This document shows positions 30,799-39,486 of a stretch of 40,271 nucleotides of DNA, one piece after another; position 1 is the stretch's first letter, and each line of letters starts with the position of its first letter. The stretch comes from a bacterium UBP6_UBA1177. GTDB taxonomy: Bacteria > UBP6 > UBA1177. Position numbers and translations under genes: made by a program. A model generated the notes under the pieces. It did not search any database, was not told the origin of the DNA, and saw only the letters and a program-made list of their open reading frames with translations. The stretch lies in assembly GCA_002310995.1 (NCBI GenBank), contig DBYV01000018.1:30031-70301 (forward strand). Direction: 5' to 3'.

Positions 30799-33219
30799 TT
30801 AATCTTTTTTAGGATAAATAACTTTTCTCGGTTTTGAGCCGTCTGCCGGAGTTACGATTCCTTCCTCTTCAAATCTGTCAACGATCCTTGCCGCGCGGTT
30901 GTAGCCCAGTTTGAATTTGCGCTGAAGCATACTTGCGCTGCATTCGCCGGTATTCATGATGTAGGCTAGGATCTCGTCATAAAGCGGTTCGTCGTCATTC
31001 GAGCCGCCCGAAGAATCTCCGGATGAGCCGCCGTTTTTGCCGCTGTCGCTCTGGAAGTTTTCAAGAATGTCTTCGGGATGGTATTCGCCGCCTGCTTCCT
31101 GTTTGATGAAATCAATGACAGCTTCCATTTCCGGTGTGCTGACGAAAGCTCCGTGGATTCGCATAGGTATTGATGTGCCGGGTGCGATGTAGAGCATATC
31201 GCCGTTTCCGAGCAGAGCGTCAGCGCCGTTGGTATCGAGGATTACTCTGGAATCCATAGCTGAAGCGACTTTGAAAGCGATTCTGACTGGGAGGTTACTT
31301 TTGATAAGACCGGTGACAACGTCTCTTGTTGGTTTCTGCGTCGCGATGACGAGGTGTATGCCGACGGCTCTTGCTTTCTGCGCTATCCTTGCGACAGCTG
31401 TTTCGACATCTTTGCCTGCAACCATCATCAAATCAGCAAACTCGTCGATTACAACCACAATGAAAGGCATTTTCTTGAGGTGGCTCTCTTCCTGAGCCAG
31501 ATTTTTATTTATTTCGGCAATTTTCTGGTTGTATTCACCGATATCCTTGACTTTGTTTTCAGCCAGAACCTTAAAGCGGTTGTCCATTTCCATTACGGCC
31601 CATTGAAGTGCTTTTGCCGCTTTTTTGCTGTCAACTACAACCGGAAGGAGCATGTGCGGAATCCCTTCATACATATTGAACTCGTTTCCTTTCGGGTCGA
31701 TCATTATGAATTTGACCTCGTCCGGAGTGAGAGTGTAGAGAAGGGAAAGGATAAAACTGTTTATACCGACTGACTTTCCGCTTCCTGTTGTTCCGGCAAC
31801 GAGGACATGCGGCATTTTGTTGAGATTCGCCGCACACGGTTTACCGGCAACATCAAGGCCGAGAGCTATCGGCAGACCTTTGCCGGAAGCTGCTTTGAAG
31901 ACAGGGCTTTCAAGAATTGATTTGAGCCTGATAGTGAGTCTTTCCTCGTTTGGAATTTCGATACCGATGTAAGGTCTTCCCGGCAGAGTTTTTACAACAC
32001 GAACCTCTTTTCCGCTTACTGCTACAGTGAGATCCTGTGCCATTCCCTCGACCTGATTTACCCTTACTCCTTCGCCGAGTTCAATTTCATAGAGTGTGAC
32101 AACCGGGCCTATTGTCGCGCCGTGGACTTTGACCTTTATTTTGTGCTCAAGAAGTTTCCTTTCAATAATTTTGCCGGTTGCCTCGACTTCCTTCTCTCTT
32201 TTTTCCGATTTCTCGAGATCTTCGCCTGGAACAAGAAGCGAAAGGGAAGGCAGGTGATAGTCCTTAATTTTTCTGAGGACAGTCGTTGTCGATTTTGTCT
32301 GATTGAGTTCGCTCGTGACAACTTCTATCTGCTCATGCTGATCCTCAGTATTTGCGAGATTTTCTTCAATATTTTCTTTAATATTTTCAATAACTTTCTC
32401 TTGTGAAATCTCTTCAGGTAAGGGTTCTTCGTCGTTTTCAAAATTTTCTTCAGGTTCATCTTCCGGAATTTCTTCAGGTTCGGGGATGGTTTCAGGTTCT
32501 TCTTCATCTTCCGGTTCGTTAAGGTTTGATCCTGTGTCTATCGAAATGTAGTTTGAATCTGTGTCTCCAGGTTCTTCACTTTTCTTGTTTTCTATACTTT
32601 CAAGAGGTGTATCGTCCTCTCTTTTGTCGTTCATAAACTCTTTAAGAAGTAAACCGATTTTTGCACAAAGTCTGAAGAAACTTACATGGAAAGTAAAAAT
32701 CATAAAGAGTATTGCCCAGCAGATGAAAATAAGGATGAAACCTGTTCTACCGATAAATTTCTCAAAGAAGTTCTGATAAAGCGCGTGTCCTGCGTAATTA
32801 GCCTTGTTTGAAGAGAAAGTATCCGTTATCATTGATAAAAACGGAAGAAGTATTACGAAATTCACGATATTAAGCAGGAGATGTTTCCAAAGTTTCTTTT
32901 TGAGAAAAAAAATCGCGACGAAAGCGATTATTCCGAGCGGAATGTAGAAAGAAACGATGCCGAAAAGGTTGTCGAGAATATGCGCGCAGTCGTAACCGAG
33001 CGAACCTGTGAAAAAGTTCTCCTGAATGATTTTACGACCTGAAGCCTTCGCGGAATAGTATGAAATAAGAGAAATCAGTGTGAAAATCGTAGGAACTGCC
33101 AGAATACAGGTCACAATCTCGCCGGTATAGGAATTCTTTTCGACGGATTTTGTTTCTTTTGTATCTTTTGTTTTTTTCGTTTTTTGCGTTTCTGTATTCG
33201 GTTTATTTTTCTGAGACAC
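30799..33219 (-). CDS. ftsK: DNA translocase FtsK/SpoIIIE
   Basis: 806 residues from the GTG at 33219, which GGAG precedes by six bases; a TTG 10 codons upstream has no site. Four transmembrane segments (about residues 33-58, 86-108, 112-135 and 158-186) anchor it at the septum. An acidic Glu/Pro linker (about 235-300) follows, then the alpha/beta motor with Walker A GTTGSGKS (476-483) and Walker B VVVIDEFADL. The C-terminal winged-helix gamma domain (AARIVDRFEEEGIV) reads KOPS-type sites. It pumps chromosome ends across the closing septum. The linker is short next to E. coli FtsK (1,329 residues). It overlaps the lipoprotein gene by 17 bases and ends the pheS-PTS operon. Confidence 0.96.
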   Translation of the reverse strand: MSQKNKPNTETQKTKKTKDTKETKSVEKNSYTGEIVTCILAVPTIFTLISLISYYSAKASGRKIIQENFFTGSLGYDCAHILDNLFGIVSFYIPLGIIAFVAIFFLKKKLWKHLLLNIVNFVILLPFLSMITDTFSSNKANYAGHALYQNFFEKFIGRTGFILIFICWAILFMIFTFHVSFFRLCAKIGLLLKEFMNDKREDDTPLESIENKKSEEPGDTDSNYISIDTGSNLNEPEDEEEPETIPEPEEIPEDEPEENFENDEEPLPEEISQEKVIENIKENIEENLANTEDQHEQIEVVTSELNQTKSTTTVLRKIKDYHLPSLSLLVPGEDLEKSEKREKEVEATGKIIERKLLEHKIKVKVHGATIGPVVTLYEIELGEGVRVNQVEGMAQDLTVAVSGKEVRVVKTLPGRPYIGIEIPNEERLTIRLKSILESPVFKAASGKGLPIALGLDVAGKPCAANLNKMPHVLVAGTTGSGKSVGINSFILSLLYTLTPDEVKFIMIDPKGNEFNMYEGIPHMLLPVVVDSKKAAKALQWAVMEMDNRFKVLAENKVKDIGEYNQKIAEINKNLAQEESHLKKMPFIVVVIDEFADLMMVAGKDVETAVARIAQKARAVGIHLVIATQKPTRDVVTGLIKSNLPVRIAFKVASAMDSRVILDTNGADALLGNGDMLYIAPGTSIPMRIHGAFVSTPEMEAVIDFIKQEAGGEYHPEDILENFQSDSGKNGGSSGDSSGGSNDDEPLYDEILAYIMNTGECSASMLQRKFKLGYNRAARIVDRFEEEGIVTPADGSKPRKVIYPKKD

Positions 33220-34774
33220 GGTAAACTCCGATTGAAAGTGTTTTATCAAGTGTTTTATAATTTTTTTCGTAAAGAGACATAAGCCTGTTTTCGTTGGAAA
33301 GGGATGTCTTTACCGAAACGGCTCCCCAGCTGTCGTTGTCGCCGATTTTTTCAGACATTTTGAGTATTGGCTCGAAACCTTTTGCCAGAAGCGATTTTTC
33401 GATTTTTTCAAGCGTTTCTGCCGCATTGCCGCTGCGAAGAACGAAAGTGACGATCGAGATGTCGTTTATTTCGGGATCGCCGAAAAGCGCCTTGAAGCCC
33501 GAAACTTCGGAAATATCTGCGACAGTAGCCGATTCCCTTATTGTTTCTCCCGAGAAGATGTATAGATTTTCAGGCATTTCTCCCGAAACGGAAACATTGC
33601 CGTTGCTGAAGAAAAAGTTTCTTACCGCTTCAAAATCGATGTACTGATTTTTGTTTTCCAGATCTTTTCCACCAAGGAAAGTTTTGTCTGCAAAAACAAG
33701 TTTTTTTGCAATTTTGAGCGCAAGAAGGTTTGCGTAAAGTTCGTCGGGATATGTTTCAAGCTGTCTTTCTGAAGAGAAAACCCAGAGAAAAAGTGATTCC
33801 GGATCTTTCGCCGGAGCCGAAAACGAAAGTTCTCCTGAAAACAGATAAAGTTGCGGAATTACTGAAGAAGATGTGAAATTTGGAGAATAGAACGAGCCGC
33901 TTTCAAATGAAAGCTTGTGGTTGAAGGCTAGCGAATATAAGTATTTCAGTGCGATTTCTTCCGAAACGGGAAGGTTGGCTGCTCCCAAATTGAAAAGGAT
34001 GGCGTTTCTGCTGTTTTCAGGGCCGTTTTTCGTGACGGAGGTTTTGTTCCATCCTCTTTTTTTCACGGAGACTTCGGCTTTTTCATTTCCGCACAAAGCA
34101 AAAATTGCGAAATCGCCGGGAACAGGCTTGATAGTGTTTTCAAAGTCGATTAAGGAGTAGAGGAAAAGAGAGATTTTCCATCTTCCCTGATTGTCTGCCG
34201 GAATATTGAGTATAAATCCGTTTCCTTGATTTATTCCGAAAGAATTTTTAACGCCTATATTGTCGAGATAGTGCGAAAGATAGAGCATTTTTGCATTCCA
34301 GCCTTTGAATGAAAGCCCTTCTTCAATGGTTCCAGCGGCAGGAAGTTTGCCTGTAAAACTTGTCTCGTCGTAGATTTTTTTTATTATTTTTCCTGAATTT
34401 TTAACACCGTAAAGAGAAGCGCTTTCCTTCTTGAAAAACGCTTTCAAAAGGTAGTTTGCGACTTCGTTCTGCGTATTTCCGGCTGAGTCTGCTGAAAAAT
34501 CTGGTTCTTTGTCCAGAAAATAACAGCTTTTAAGAGGTGTAGGTTTTTTGCTTAAAACGTTGATCCCACTTTTTGAAAGGGATTCGGAATAAGTTTCAGC
34601 AGCAGCTTCAACATCGCTCAAATCAGCTTTTGCGGGCAGTTTTGAAAAGTAGAAACAGAGTTCGTAAAAATCTGGCGAATCCTCTTTTTCAACCTTTTCA
34701 CTTTTGTTGCAGCATACGAAAAAAAGTGCCGTGCAAAATAAAACCAGCAATGTTCTTTTGATCAGTAGTTCCAT
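33203..34774 (-). CDS. Putative lipoprotein, unknown function
   Basis: 523 residues I do not recognise. The N-terminus is hydrophobic with a Cys-Cys at 21-22 (LFFVCC), a poor but possible lipobox. The rest is mixed alpha/beta, and the segment PENLYIFSGETIRESATVADISEVSGF and later charged helices have no motif I can name. A loose likeness to non-catalytic M16-type or LPP20-like proteins is not enough to assign. The ATG at 34774 overlaps the end of ptsI by 13 bases and has no strong SD, so translation is probably coupled to it. It lies between the PTS genes and ftsK in one operon. Confidence 0.7.
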   Translation of the reverse strand: MELLIKRTLLVLFCTALFFVCCNKSEKVEKEDSPDFYELCFYFSKLPAKADLSDVEAAAETYSESLSKSGINVLSKKPTPLKSCYFLDKEPDFSADSAGNTQNEVANYLLKAFFKKESASLYGVKNSGKIIKKIYDETSFTGKLPAAGTIEEGLSFKGWNAKMLYLSHYLDNIGVKNSFGINQGNGFILNIPADNQGRWKISLFLYSLIDFENTIKPVPGDFAIFALCGNEKAEVSVKKRGWNKTSVTKNGPENSRNAILFNLGAANLPVSEEIALKYLYSLAFNHKLSFESGSFYSPNFTSSSVIPQLYLFSGELSFSAPAKDPESLFLWVFSSERQLETYPDELYANLLALKIAKKLVFADKTFLGGKDLENKNQYIDFEAVRNFFFSNGNVSVSGEMPENLYIFSGETIRESATVADISEVSGFKALFGDPEINDISIVTFVLRSGNAAETLEKIEKSLLAKGFEPILKMSEKIGDNDSWGAVSVKTSLSNENRLMSLYEKNYKTLDKTLSIGVYRVSEK

Positions 34775-36510
34775 TCTTTCTTGAATATATTCGGGTATTT
34801 ATCAACCATACAGCATTTTAGTAGAGAAATAACTTCCTCTCTATCTTTTGCTGCCATCATGAGGGAAAGAATCTCTTCGCCTTCACGCAGATAGCCGCAT
34901 TTAATTATCTTTTTTATTATCGGAATCGATGCCGGATTCATGCTGAGAGCGTCTATTCCCATCGCAAGGAAAAGGAGCGGCAGGTACGGGTCGCTCGCCA
35001 TTTCTCCACAGATATTTACCGGTTTGTTTTTTGCCTTCGCGACAGTCACGATCTGGTTGATGACACGGATAACTGCCGGATGATAGTAAGAAAAATAGTC
35101 TGACGAGAACTGATCTTTTCTTTCGACTGCCATGAGATACTGAATGAGGTCGTTAGTTCCGATGCTGAAAAAATCGACTTCATCGGCTATCTTTTCGATA
35201 ATGAATACCGATGCCGGAACTTCTATCATGGCTCCGATTCTGATATCTTTTAGATTTTCGGAAAGTCCCATTTCATCGGCTGTTTTGAAGAGGAGTTCGC
35301 GGAAGTCGCTGACTTCGTGAGTAGTGCTAACGAAAGGAAGAAGAATATCCAGATTTCCGAGTCTGGCTGCACGGACAAGAGCTTTTATTTGCGGGATGAA
35401 TACGTCGGGACGCCCTTTGCAGAGCCTTATTCCGCGCATTCCCATGAAACCTTTCGTAACTATTGCTCCGCTTTTGTCCTCGCCGAAATCGAAAATTCTT
35501 ATCGCAGCGCGCAGCGGCAGAGCCTGATGAAGCACCTGATAGTAAACATCATAGTTGGCGTCTTCTGAAGGGATTTCGCCGTCTTTCGAGAACATTAATT
35601 CTGTTCTGAAAAGACCGATAAATTCACCGCCGTATTTTTTGACGAAATCGACTTCGCCCGTCTGGTCGATGTTTCCGCCGACTCTCAGCCTGCGGTTGTC
35701 GCGCGAAACTGAAGGAGCCGAAATGTCTTCAAGAAATCTTGCAAAGTAGCTTTTGAACTCTTCCGCTTTGCGCAGAGCGTTGTTGATCTCGTCAAATGTC
35801 GGACGGAGAACGACACTTCCCTTAAAGCCGTTCACGATGAGCATATCACCGTAGTCAAGCAGATGTATAAGGTCTGGAACACCCATGACGGCAGGGATTT
35901 CAAGCGAACGCAGAACCATAGTCAGATGGCTGACTCCGCCTGGGGATTCGAGAACGATTCCTTTGACATACGGGTGCTTTGAAAGAACATGGAGTTCGTC
36001 TACTGTCAGATTTTTTGCGCAGACTATGAAATCTTCGTCAGGAATTCTGTCCAGAACTGAGTGGGTACCGCCCGTAAGTTCGGAAACGAGTTTATCCCTG
36101 ATTACTTCCCAGTCTGCGATTTTAGCTTTAACATAATAGTCGGTTGTATTCTGATCAAGAACCGAAATCAGTTCGTCGAAAACTCCTAAAACTGCCCATT
36201 CCGCATTGATTCTGCTTTCCGCGATCATGTTTTTGACCATTTCAGAAAGGGTAGGATCGGTGAGCATCATTCTATGCGCTTCAAGGATCGAAGCGGTTTC
36301 CGTTCCGATATTTTTCTGCAATAAAATATTCTCCAGTTCCCGTTCCGAAGCGGTTACTGCAGAAGTGAAGCGGATGATTTCGTTGTCGATTTCTTCTGCC
36401 TTAAGATCAATGTGCGGAATTTTGGAATATTTGCGGTCGATAAAGAAAAGTTTGCCTGCCCCTATGCCACCGCAGACTTTTTCACCCTGAAGTTCAAGCC
36501 TTTCCCGCAA
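34762..36510 (-). CDS. ptsI: PTS Enzyme I (phosphoenolpyruvate-protein phosphotransferase)
   Basis: 582 residues, the usual length. It takes phosphate from phosphoenolpyruvate and passes it to HPr. The N-terminal half holds the phospho-His domain with His195. The motif reads PGGVSH where E. coli has GGRTSH, with the His and the following SLEIPAV kept. The PEP-binding barrel has FRTELMF, the GTNDLIQY loop and the catalytic Cys501 in NICGEMASDP, all intact. The start is a TTG at 36510, directly after the HPr stop, with GGGGAAG ahead of it. It is therefore translated with ptsH. Confidence 0.95.
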   Translation of the reverse strand: MRERLELQGEKVCGGIGAGKLFFIDRKYSKIPHIDLKAEEIDNEIIRFTSAVTASERELENILLQKNIGTETASILEAHRMMLTDPTLSEMVKNMIAESRINAEWAVLGVFDELISVLDQNTTDYYVKAKIADWEVIRDKLVSELTGGTHSVLDRIPDEDFIVCAKNLTVDELHVLSKHPYVKGIVLESPGGVSHLTMVLRSLEIPAVMGVPDLIHLLDYGDMLIVNGFKGSVVLRPTFDEINNALRKAEEFKSYFARFLEDISAPSVSRDNRRLRVGGNIDQTGEVDFVKKYGGEFIGLFRTELMFSKDGEIPSEDANYDVYYQVLHQALPLRAAIRIFDFGEDKSGAIVTKGFMGMRGIRLCKGRPDVFIPQIKALVRAARLGNLDILLPFVSTTHEVSDFRELLFKTADEMGLSENLKDIRIGAMIEVPASVFIIEKIADEVDFFSIGTNDLIQYLMAVERKDQFSSDYFSYYHPAVIRVINQIVTVAKAKNKPVNICGEMASDPYLPLLFLAMGIDALSMNPASIPIIKKIIKCGYLREGEEILSLMMAAKDREEVISLLKCCMVDKYPNIFKKEWNY

Positions 36511-36777
36511 TTATTCTTCCCCGAATTTTCTTTCAACAAGTTCAGAAAGAGCAGCAAGACACTCTTCTTCCGATTCGCCGTTCGTTCTTATTTTCACGGT
36601 GGAGCCGAGAGGTGCCGCAAGCATAAGGATGCCCATTATGCTCTTTGCATTGACGCGTATGCCGTCCTTTTCCATTTCTACGCCGCATTTGAATTTTTCA
36701 GCCGTTTTTACGAAAAGACTGGCAGCGCGGGCATGCATTCCGAGTTTGTTTTTTATCGTAAGTTCAGCTTCTTTCAT
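36511..36777 (-). CDS. ptsH: Phosphocarrier protein HPr
   Basis: 88 residues. His15 in GMHARAA takes phosphate from Enzyme I (the usual GxHARPA has Pro where this has Ala). Ser46 in AKSIMG is the HprK phosphorylation site and its surroundings fit kinase-regulated HPr. With HprK two genes upstream, the Ser46 switch is probably used. ATGA overlap with the EIIA gene couples the two; the next gene, ptsI, begins on the base after the HPr stop. Confidence 0.96.
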   Translation of the reverse strand: MKEAELTIKNKLGMHARAASLFVKTAEKFKCGVEMEKDGIRVNAKSIMGILMLAAPLGSTVKIRTNGESEEECLAALSELVERKFGEE

Positions 36778-37202
36778 TTTGAGTCTCTTTTTTCAAGAAG
36801 TTGTTTCGCGCTGGTAATATTTTGCCTTGAACTGCGGATTATGCCGTCAACCATTGTTCTTATATCGGAATCGTCGTCCCTGTGTTCAAGACTGTACATA
36901 ACCATTGAAAGGTTTACACCTGAAACGACATCGACATTCTCTTTTTTGGCAAGGGAAAGCGCCATATTTGAAGGACTTCCCCCAAAAATATCGACCAGAA
37001 TTATAACTTTATGACCTTTAGCAAGAAACTCGTTAATCTTGCTTTCGAGATTTGTTTTCATTTTGTCGAGCTCAGCTGCCATCGAAAATTCGATAGAAAA
37101 AAATCCTGTTCTGTCGGATACATCTATATCCATTATGCGGGAAGCGATGCTGAGCAGTGTACTTCCGAGTTCTCCGTGAGTGATAAAAACAAAAGAATAC
37201 AT
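36774..37202 (-). CDS. PTS EIIA component, mannose family
   Basis: 142 residues of the EIIA-Man fold. His9 in FITHGELG is the phosphorylation site and DIFGGSPSN is the second signature. In Gram-negatives with HprK, such a stand-alone EIIA (as in PtsN-like or ManX-like relays of deltaproteobacteria) often regulates rather than carries sugar, because no EIIB, EIIC or EIID gene lies alongside. The ATG immediately follows the hprK stop, with AAGGGG as SD; its end overlaps ptsH. Confidence 0.92.
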   Translation of the reverse strand: MYSFVFITHGELGSTLLSIASRIMDIDVSDRTGFFSIEFSMAAELDKMKTNLESKINEFLAKGHKVIILVDIFGGSPSNMALSLAKKENVDVVSGVNLSMVMYSLEHRDDDSDIRTMVDGIIRSSRQNITSAKQLLEKRDSK

Positions 37203-38159
37203 TTAATTCCCCTTCAGTCCTTTTAATTTGTTGTCCAGTCTTTTTTCCATTTCCTGAGCCGCGAAAAATCCCATTTTTTTGAGAAGGTAATCTCTGGCTA
37301 TTGCCTCCATAAGCGAACTCAGGTTCGAGCCGTTCCGCACCGGAATGATGTAGTAGGCCTTTTTTACGCCCAGAATTTCGTAGTAGTTTATTTTGTCACC
37401 GACTCTTTCGTAGTCGAACTTGTGAATCTCATCCCATGAAACGAGGCGGACGACGCAGTCGATCTCCTTTTCGGAATCGACCGAAGTTATGCCGAACATC
37501 TGCTGAAGATCGACGAGCCCGATACCTCTGATTTCGATGAAGTTGCGTCCTATTTCGTTGCAGCTTCCGATAAGCCTGTTCGGCGAGAGGCGTTTTATTT
37601 CGACAAAATCGTCGGCGATAAGTTTGTGTCCGCGCATAACAAGATCTAAACTGGTTTCGCTTTTTCCGACACCGCTTTCACCCATAATAAGCATTCCTAC
37701 GCTCAGAACATCGATAAGCTGCGCGTGAAGCGATACTGTCGGCGCAAGTGCAGTGTTCAGAATTTCGCGGATATAGTCTGTGAAAACACTCGAAATCATT
37801 GTTGTTGACATCAGCGGGACATTGTATTTGCGGGCAATTTCCTTGAAGTGTTCCGGTGGTCTTTCCGGATGTGTGAAAATGACAAGTATTGGTTTTTCCT
37901 TGAGAAAAGTTTCCGACATTCGCAACTGTTCATCCACAGGAAGAGTACGGAGATAGTCCATTTCGCTCTTACCGAAAAGCTGAATTCTGTTTTTGTAGAG
38001 ATGTGCGACAAAGCCGGCTATCGAAAGGCCGACAACCTGAACTTTGCTTTCGGAAAGTTCGATTTTTTTCATTTCCTCTTCGCTCATATTTTCGAGCGAA
38101 AGGTCTAGCTGAGTATTTTTCAGCAGTTCGTAAAGAGTGTAAAAAGCGGATCCTGGCAT
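37203..38159 (-). CDS. hprK: HPr kinase/phosphorylase
   Basis: 318 residues. It phosphorylates HPr on Ser46 with ATP (or pyrophosphate) and removes it again with phosphate. The N-terminal domain (1-135) is of the MurF-like kind seen in HprK. The kinase domain has LHAQLIDV (His145), Walker A GESGVGKS (160-167), the acidic pair Asp183-Asp184 in ADD, and the HprK signature EIRGIGLVDLQQMFG (209-223). The ATG at 38159 has no recognisable SD in the 15 bases after pheS, so reinitiation after pheS may drive its translation. It joins the PTS to a tRNA synthetase gene. Confidence 0.95.
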   Translation of the reverse strand: MPGSAFYTLYELLKNTQLDLSLENMSEEEMKKIELSESKVQVVGLSIAGFVAHLYKNRIQLFGKSEMDYLRTLPVDEQLRMSETFLKEKPILVIFTHPERPPEHFKEIARKYNVPLMSTTMISSVFTDYIREILNTALAPTVSLHAQLIDVLSVGMLIMGESGVGKSETSLDLVMRGHKLIADDFVEIKRLSPNRLIGSCNEIGRNFIEIRGIGLVDLQQMFGITSVDSEKEIDCVVRLVSWDEIHKFDYERVGDKINYYEILGVKKAYYIIPVRNGSNLSSLMEAIARDYLLKKMGFFAAQEMEKRLDNKLKGLKGN

Positions 38160-38174
38160 AGTTAAATAGTTAAG

Positions 38175-39194
38175 TTAGAATTGTTTAAGGAAACGCAGAT
38201 CTCCTGCATGGAAGTGACGGATATCGTCAATTCCGTATTTCATCATCGTAAGTCTTTCTATACCGCCGCCGAATGCAAAACCGGAATAAATCTCAGGATC
38301 GATTCCGCAGTTTCTCAAAACCTGCGGGTGGATCATTCCGCAGCCTAAGTATTCGATCCAGCCTGTCTGCTTGCATACGCTGCAGCCTTTGCCTTTGCAG
38401 ATCCTGCATTTGAAATCAAGTTCGAATCCCGGTTCGACAAATGGGAAGAACGAAGGTCTGAGCCTGATTTCGACATCTTCGCCGAAAATGCTCGAGACAA
38501 TCTGCTTCAGCGTGAAAATAAGATGTGCCACGGTGATTCCTTTATCGACGACAAGTCCTTCGCACTGATGAAAAGAGTGCTCGTGGCTCGCGTCAACAGC
38601 TTCATTACGGTATGTTTTTCCAGGGCATACGAATTTGATTGGCGGCTTCTTTGCAAGCATTCCGCGTATCTGTACAGGCGAAGTCTGGCTTCTCAGCAGT
38701 TTGCCGTTTTTGAGCCAGAAGGTATCCTGAGAATCTCTAGCCGGATGGTCTTCGGGAATGTTGAGTGCGTTGAAGTTGTAGTATTCATCTTCCATTTCGG
38801 GACCGTCGAGAATGTCAAAACCCATTGAAATGAAAAGGTCTTCAAGTTCTTTTCTTACAATCGAAAGAGGATGTATCGAACCTTGAACCGGTGTCTCCGG
38901 CCAGGAGATGTCACTCCATTCGTTAGCAACTTTCGCCGCGATTTCGGCTTCCTCGATTTCCTTTGCCTTTTTCGCGATAGCTGCTTCAAATTCGCTTTTT
39001 ACGTTGTTGATTATCTGACCGACTTCCTTTCTAGCATCTGCCTGAAGGTCTTTCATATCCTTCATGAGAGCGGTGAATTCGCCTTTTTTGCCGAGAATGG
39101 CGACACGGAGCTGTTCCAAAGCGTCTTTCTGCTTGATTTCGCCCATCTTCGCGTTGAAACTCTCTTTCAGAGCTTCTATTTTTTCTTTCATCAT
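38175..39194 (-). CDS. pheS: Phenylalanyl-tRNA synthetase alpha subunit
   Basis: 339 residues from the ATG at 39194 (AGGTGG five bases before it; a second ATG follows at once). It charges tRNA-Phe as an alpha2-beta2 enzyme. The N-terminal 90 residues are the coiled-coil tRNA arm. The class II core follows: motif 2 around TYRNEAVDASHEHSFHQ and motif 3 GFAFGGGIERLTMM. A CxxC-x4-CxxC zinc-type insert (CRICKGKGCSVC) is the one usual in many bacterial PheS. pheT is not here, which is uncommon. It heads the hprK-PTS-ftsK run. Confidence 0.97.
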   Translation of the reverse strand: MMKEKIEALKESFNAKMGEIKQKDALEQLRVAILGKKGEFTALMKDMKDLQADARKEVGQIINNVKSEFEAAIAKKAKEIEEAEIAAKVANEWSDISWPETPVQGSIHPLSIVRKELEDLFISMGFDILDGPEMEDEYYNFNALNIPEDHPARDSQDTFWLKNGKLLRSQTSPVQIRGMLAKKPPIKFVCPGKTYRNEAVDASHEHSFHQCEGLVVDKGITVAHLIFTLKQIVSSIFGEDVEIRLRPSFFPFVEPGFELDFKCRICKGKGCSVCKQTGWIEYLGCGMIHPQVLRNCGIDPEIYSGFAFGGGIERLTMMKYGIDDIRHFHAGDLRFLKQF

Positions 39195-39245
39195 AACAAC
39201 CACCTAAAAATAAAAAAACAATAATTGTGCTTCGCACGGGCGGGT

Positions 39246-39273
39246 AGTTTACCAATAAACAAAAAATTATCAA
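39246..39273 (-). promoter_or_regulatory. Candidate promoter for the pheS operon
   Basis: On the minus strand TTGATA (39268-39273), a 16-bp spacer and TAAACT (39246-39251), 51 bp before the ATG. The leader has a short hairpin, GTGC-GAA-GCAC. It is back to back with the rpsB promoter. Confidence 0.5.
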
Positions 39274-39347
39274 GTGAAAAGGCAAAAAACTTTTTTTGTG
39301 AAAATGCCGGAAAGCATAATTTTGTGCCTATGTTATGTCGATTTATA

Positions 39348-39375
39348 TTGACTTTCGAATATTAAAGTGTAAAAT
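39348..39375 (+). promoter_or_regulatory. Candidate promoter for rpsB
   Basis: TTGACT (39348-39353), a 16-bp spacer and TAAAAT (39370-39375). The transcript would start near 39382, with a leader of about 105 bases. Confidence 0.6.
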
Positions 39376-39392
39376 CGTGCGTTTTTTTTGAA

Positions 39393-39481
39393 GCACCTCC
39401 GTGCGTTTGTCCCGTGCCTGTCTCTTGTTTGAGAGTGAGCGGGATGCGGAGGGAAGATTATTAACAGGTAATTCTTGGAGG
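39393..39481 (+). promoter_or_regulatory. Structured rpsB leader, candidate r-protein S2 control element
   Basis: Three nested stems are seen: CCTCCG (39396-39401) with CGGAGG (39447-39452), TCCCG (39410-39414) with CGGGA (39440-39444), and TCTC (39421-39424) with GAGA (39431-39434). A competing hairpin, GCAC-CTCC-GTGC (39393-39404), would break the outer stem. The CCTCC it frees can also pair with the true SD GGAGG at 39477-39481. S2 controls its own mRNA leader in E. coli, but I cannot say that this is the same fold. Confidence 0.5.
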
Positions 39482-39486
39482 AAAAA

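Noticed and set aside
39195..39240. Attenuator or T-box ahead of pheS
   Set aside because: Only a four-pair hairpin (GTGC-GAA-GCAC) is present, with 8 bases between it and the T-run, and no Phe-rich leader peptide or T-box sequence is visible.
39396..39452. tRNA-like fold upstream of rpsB
   Set aside because: The stems are nested, not a cloverleaf; there is no T-loop GTTCRA or anticodon arm, and the span is only 57 bases.
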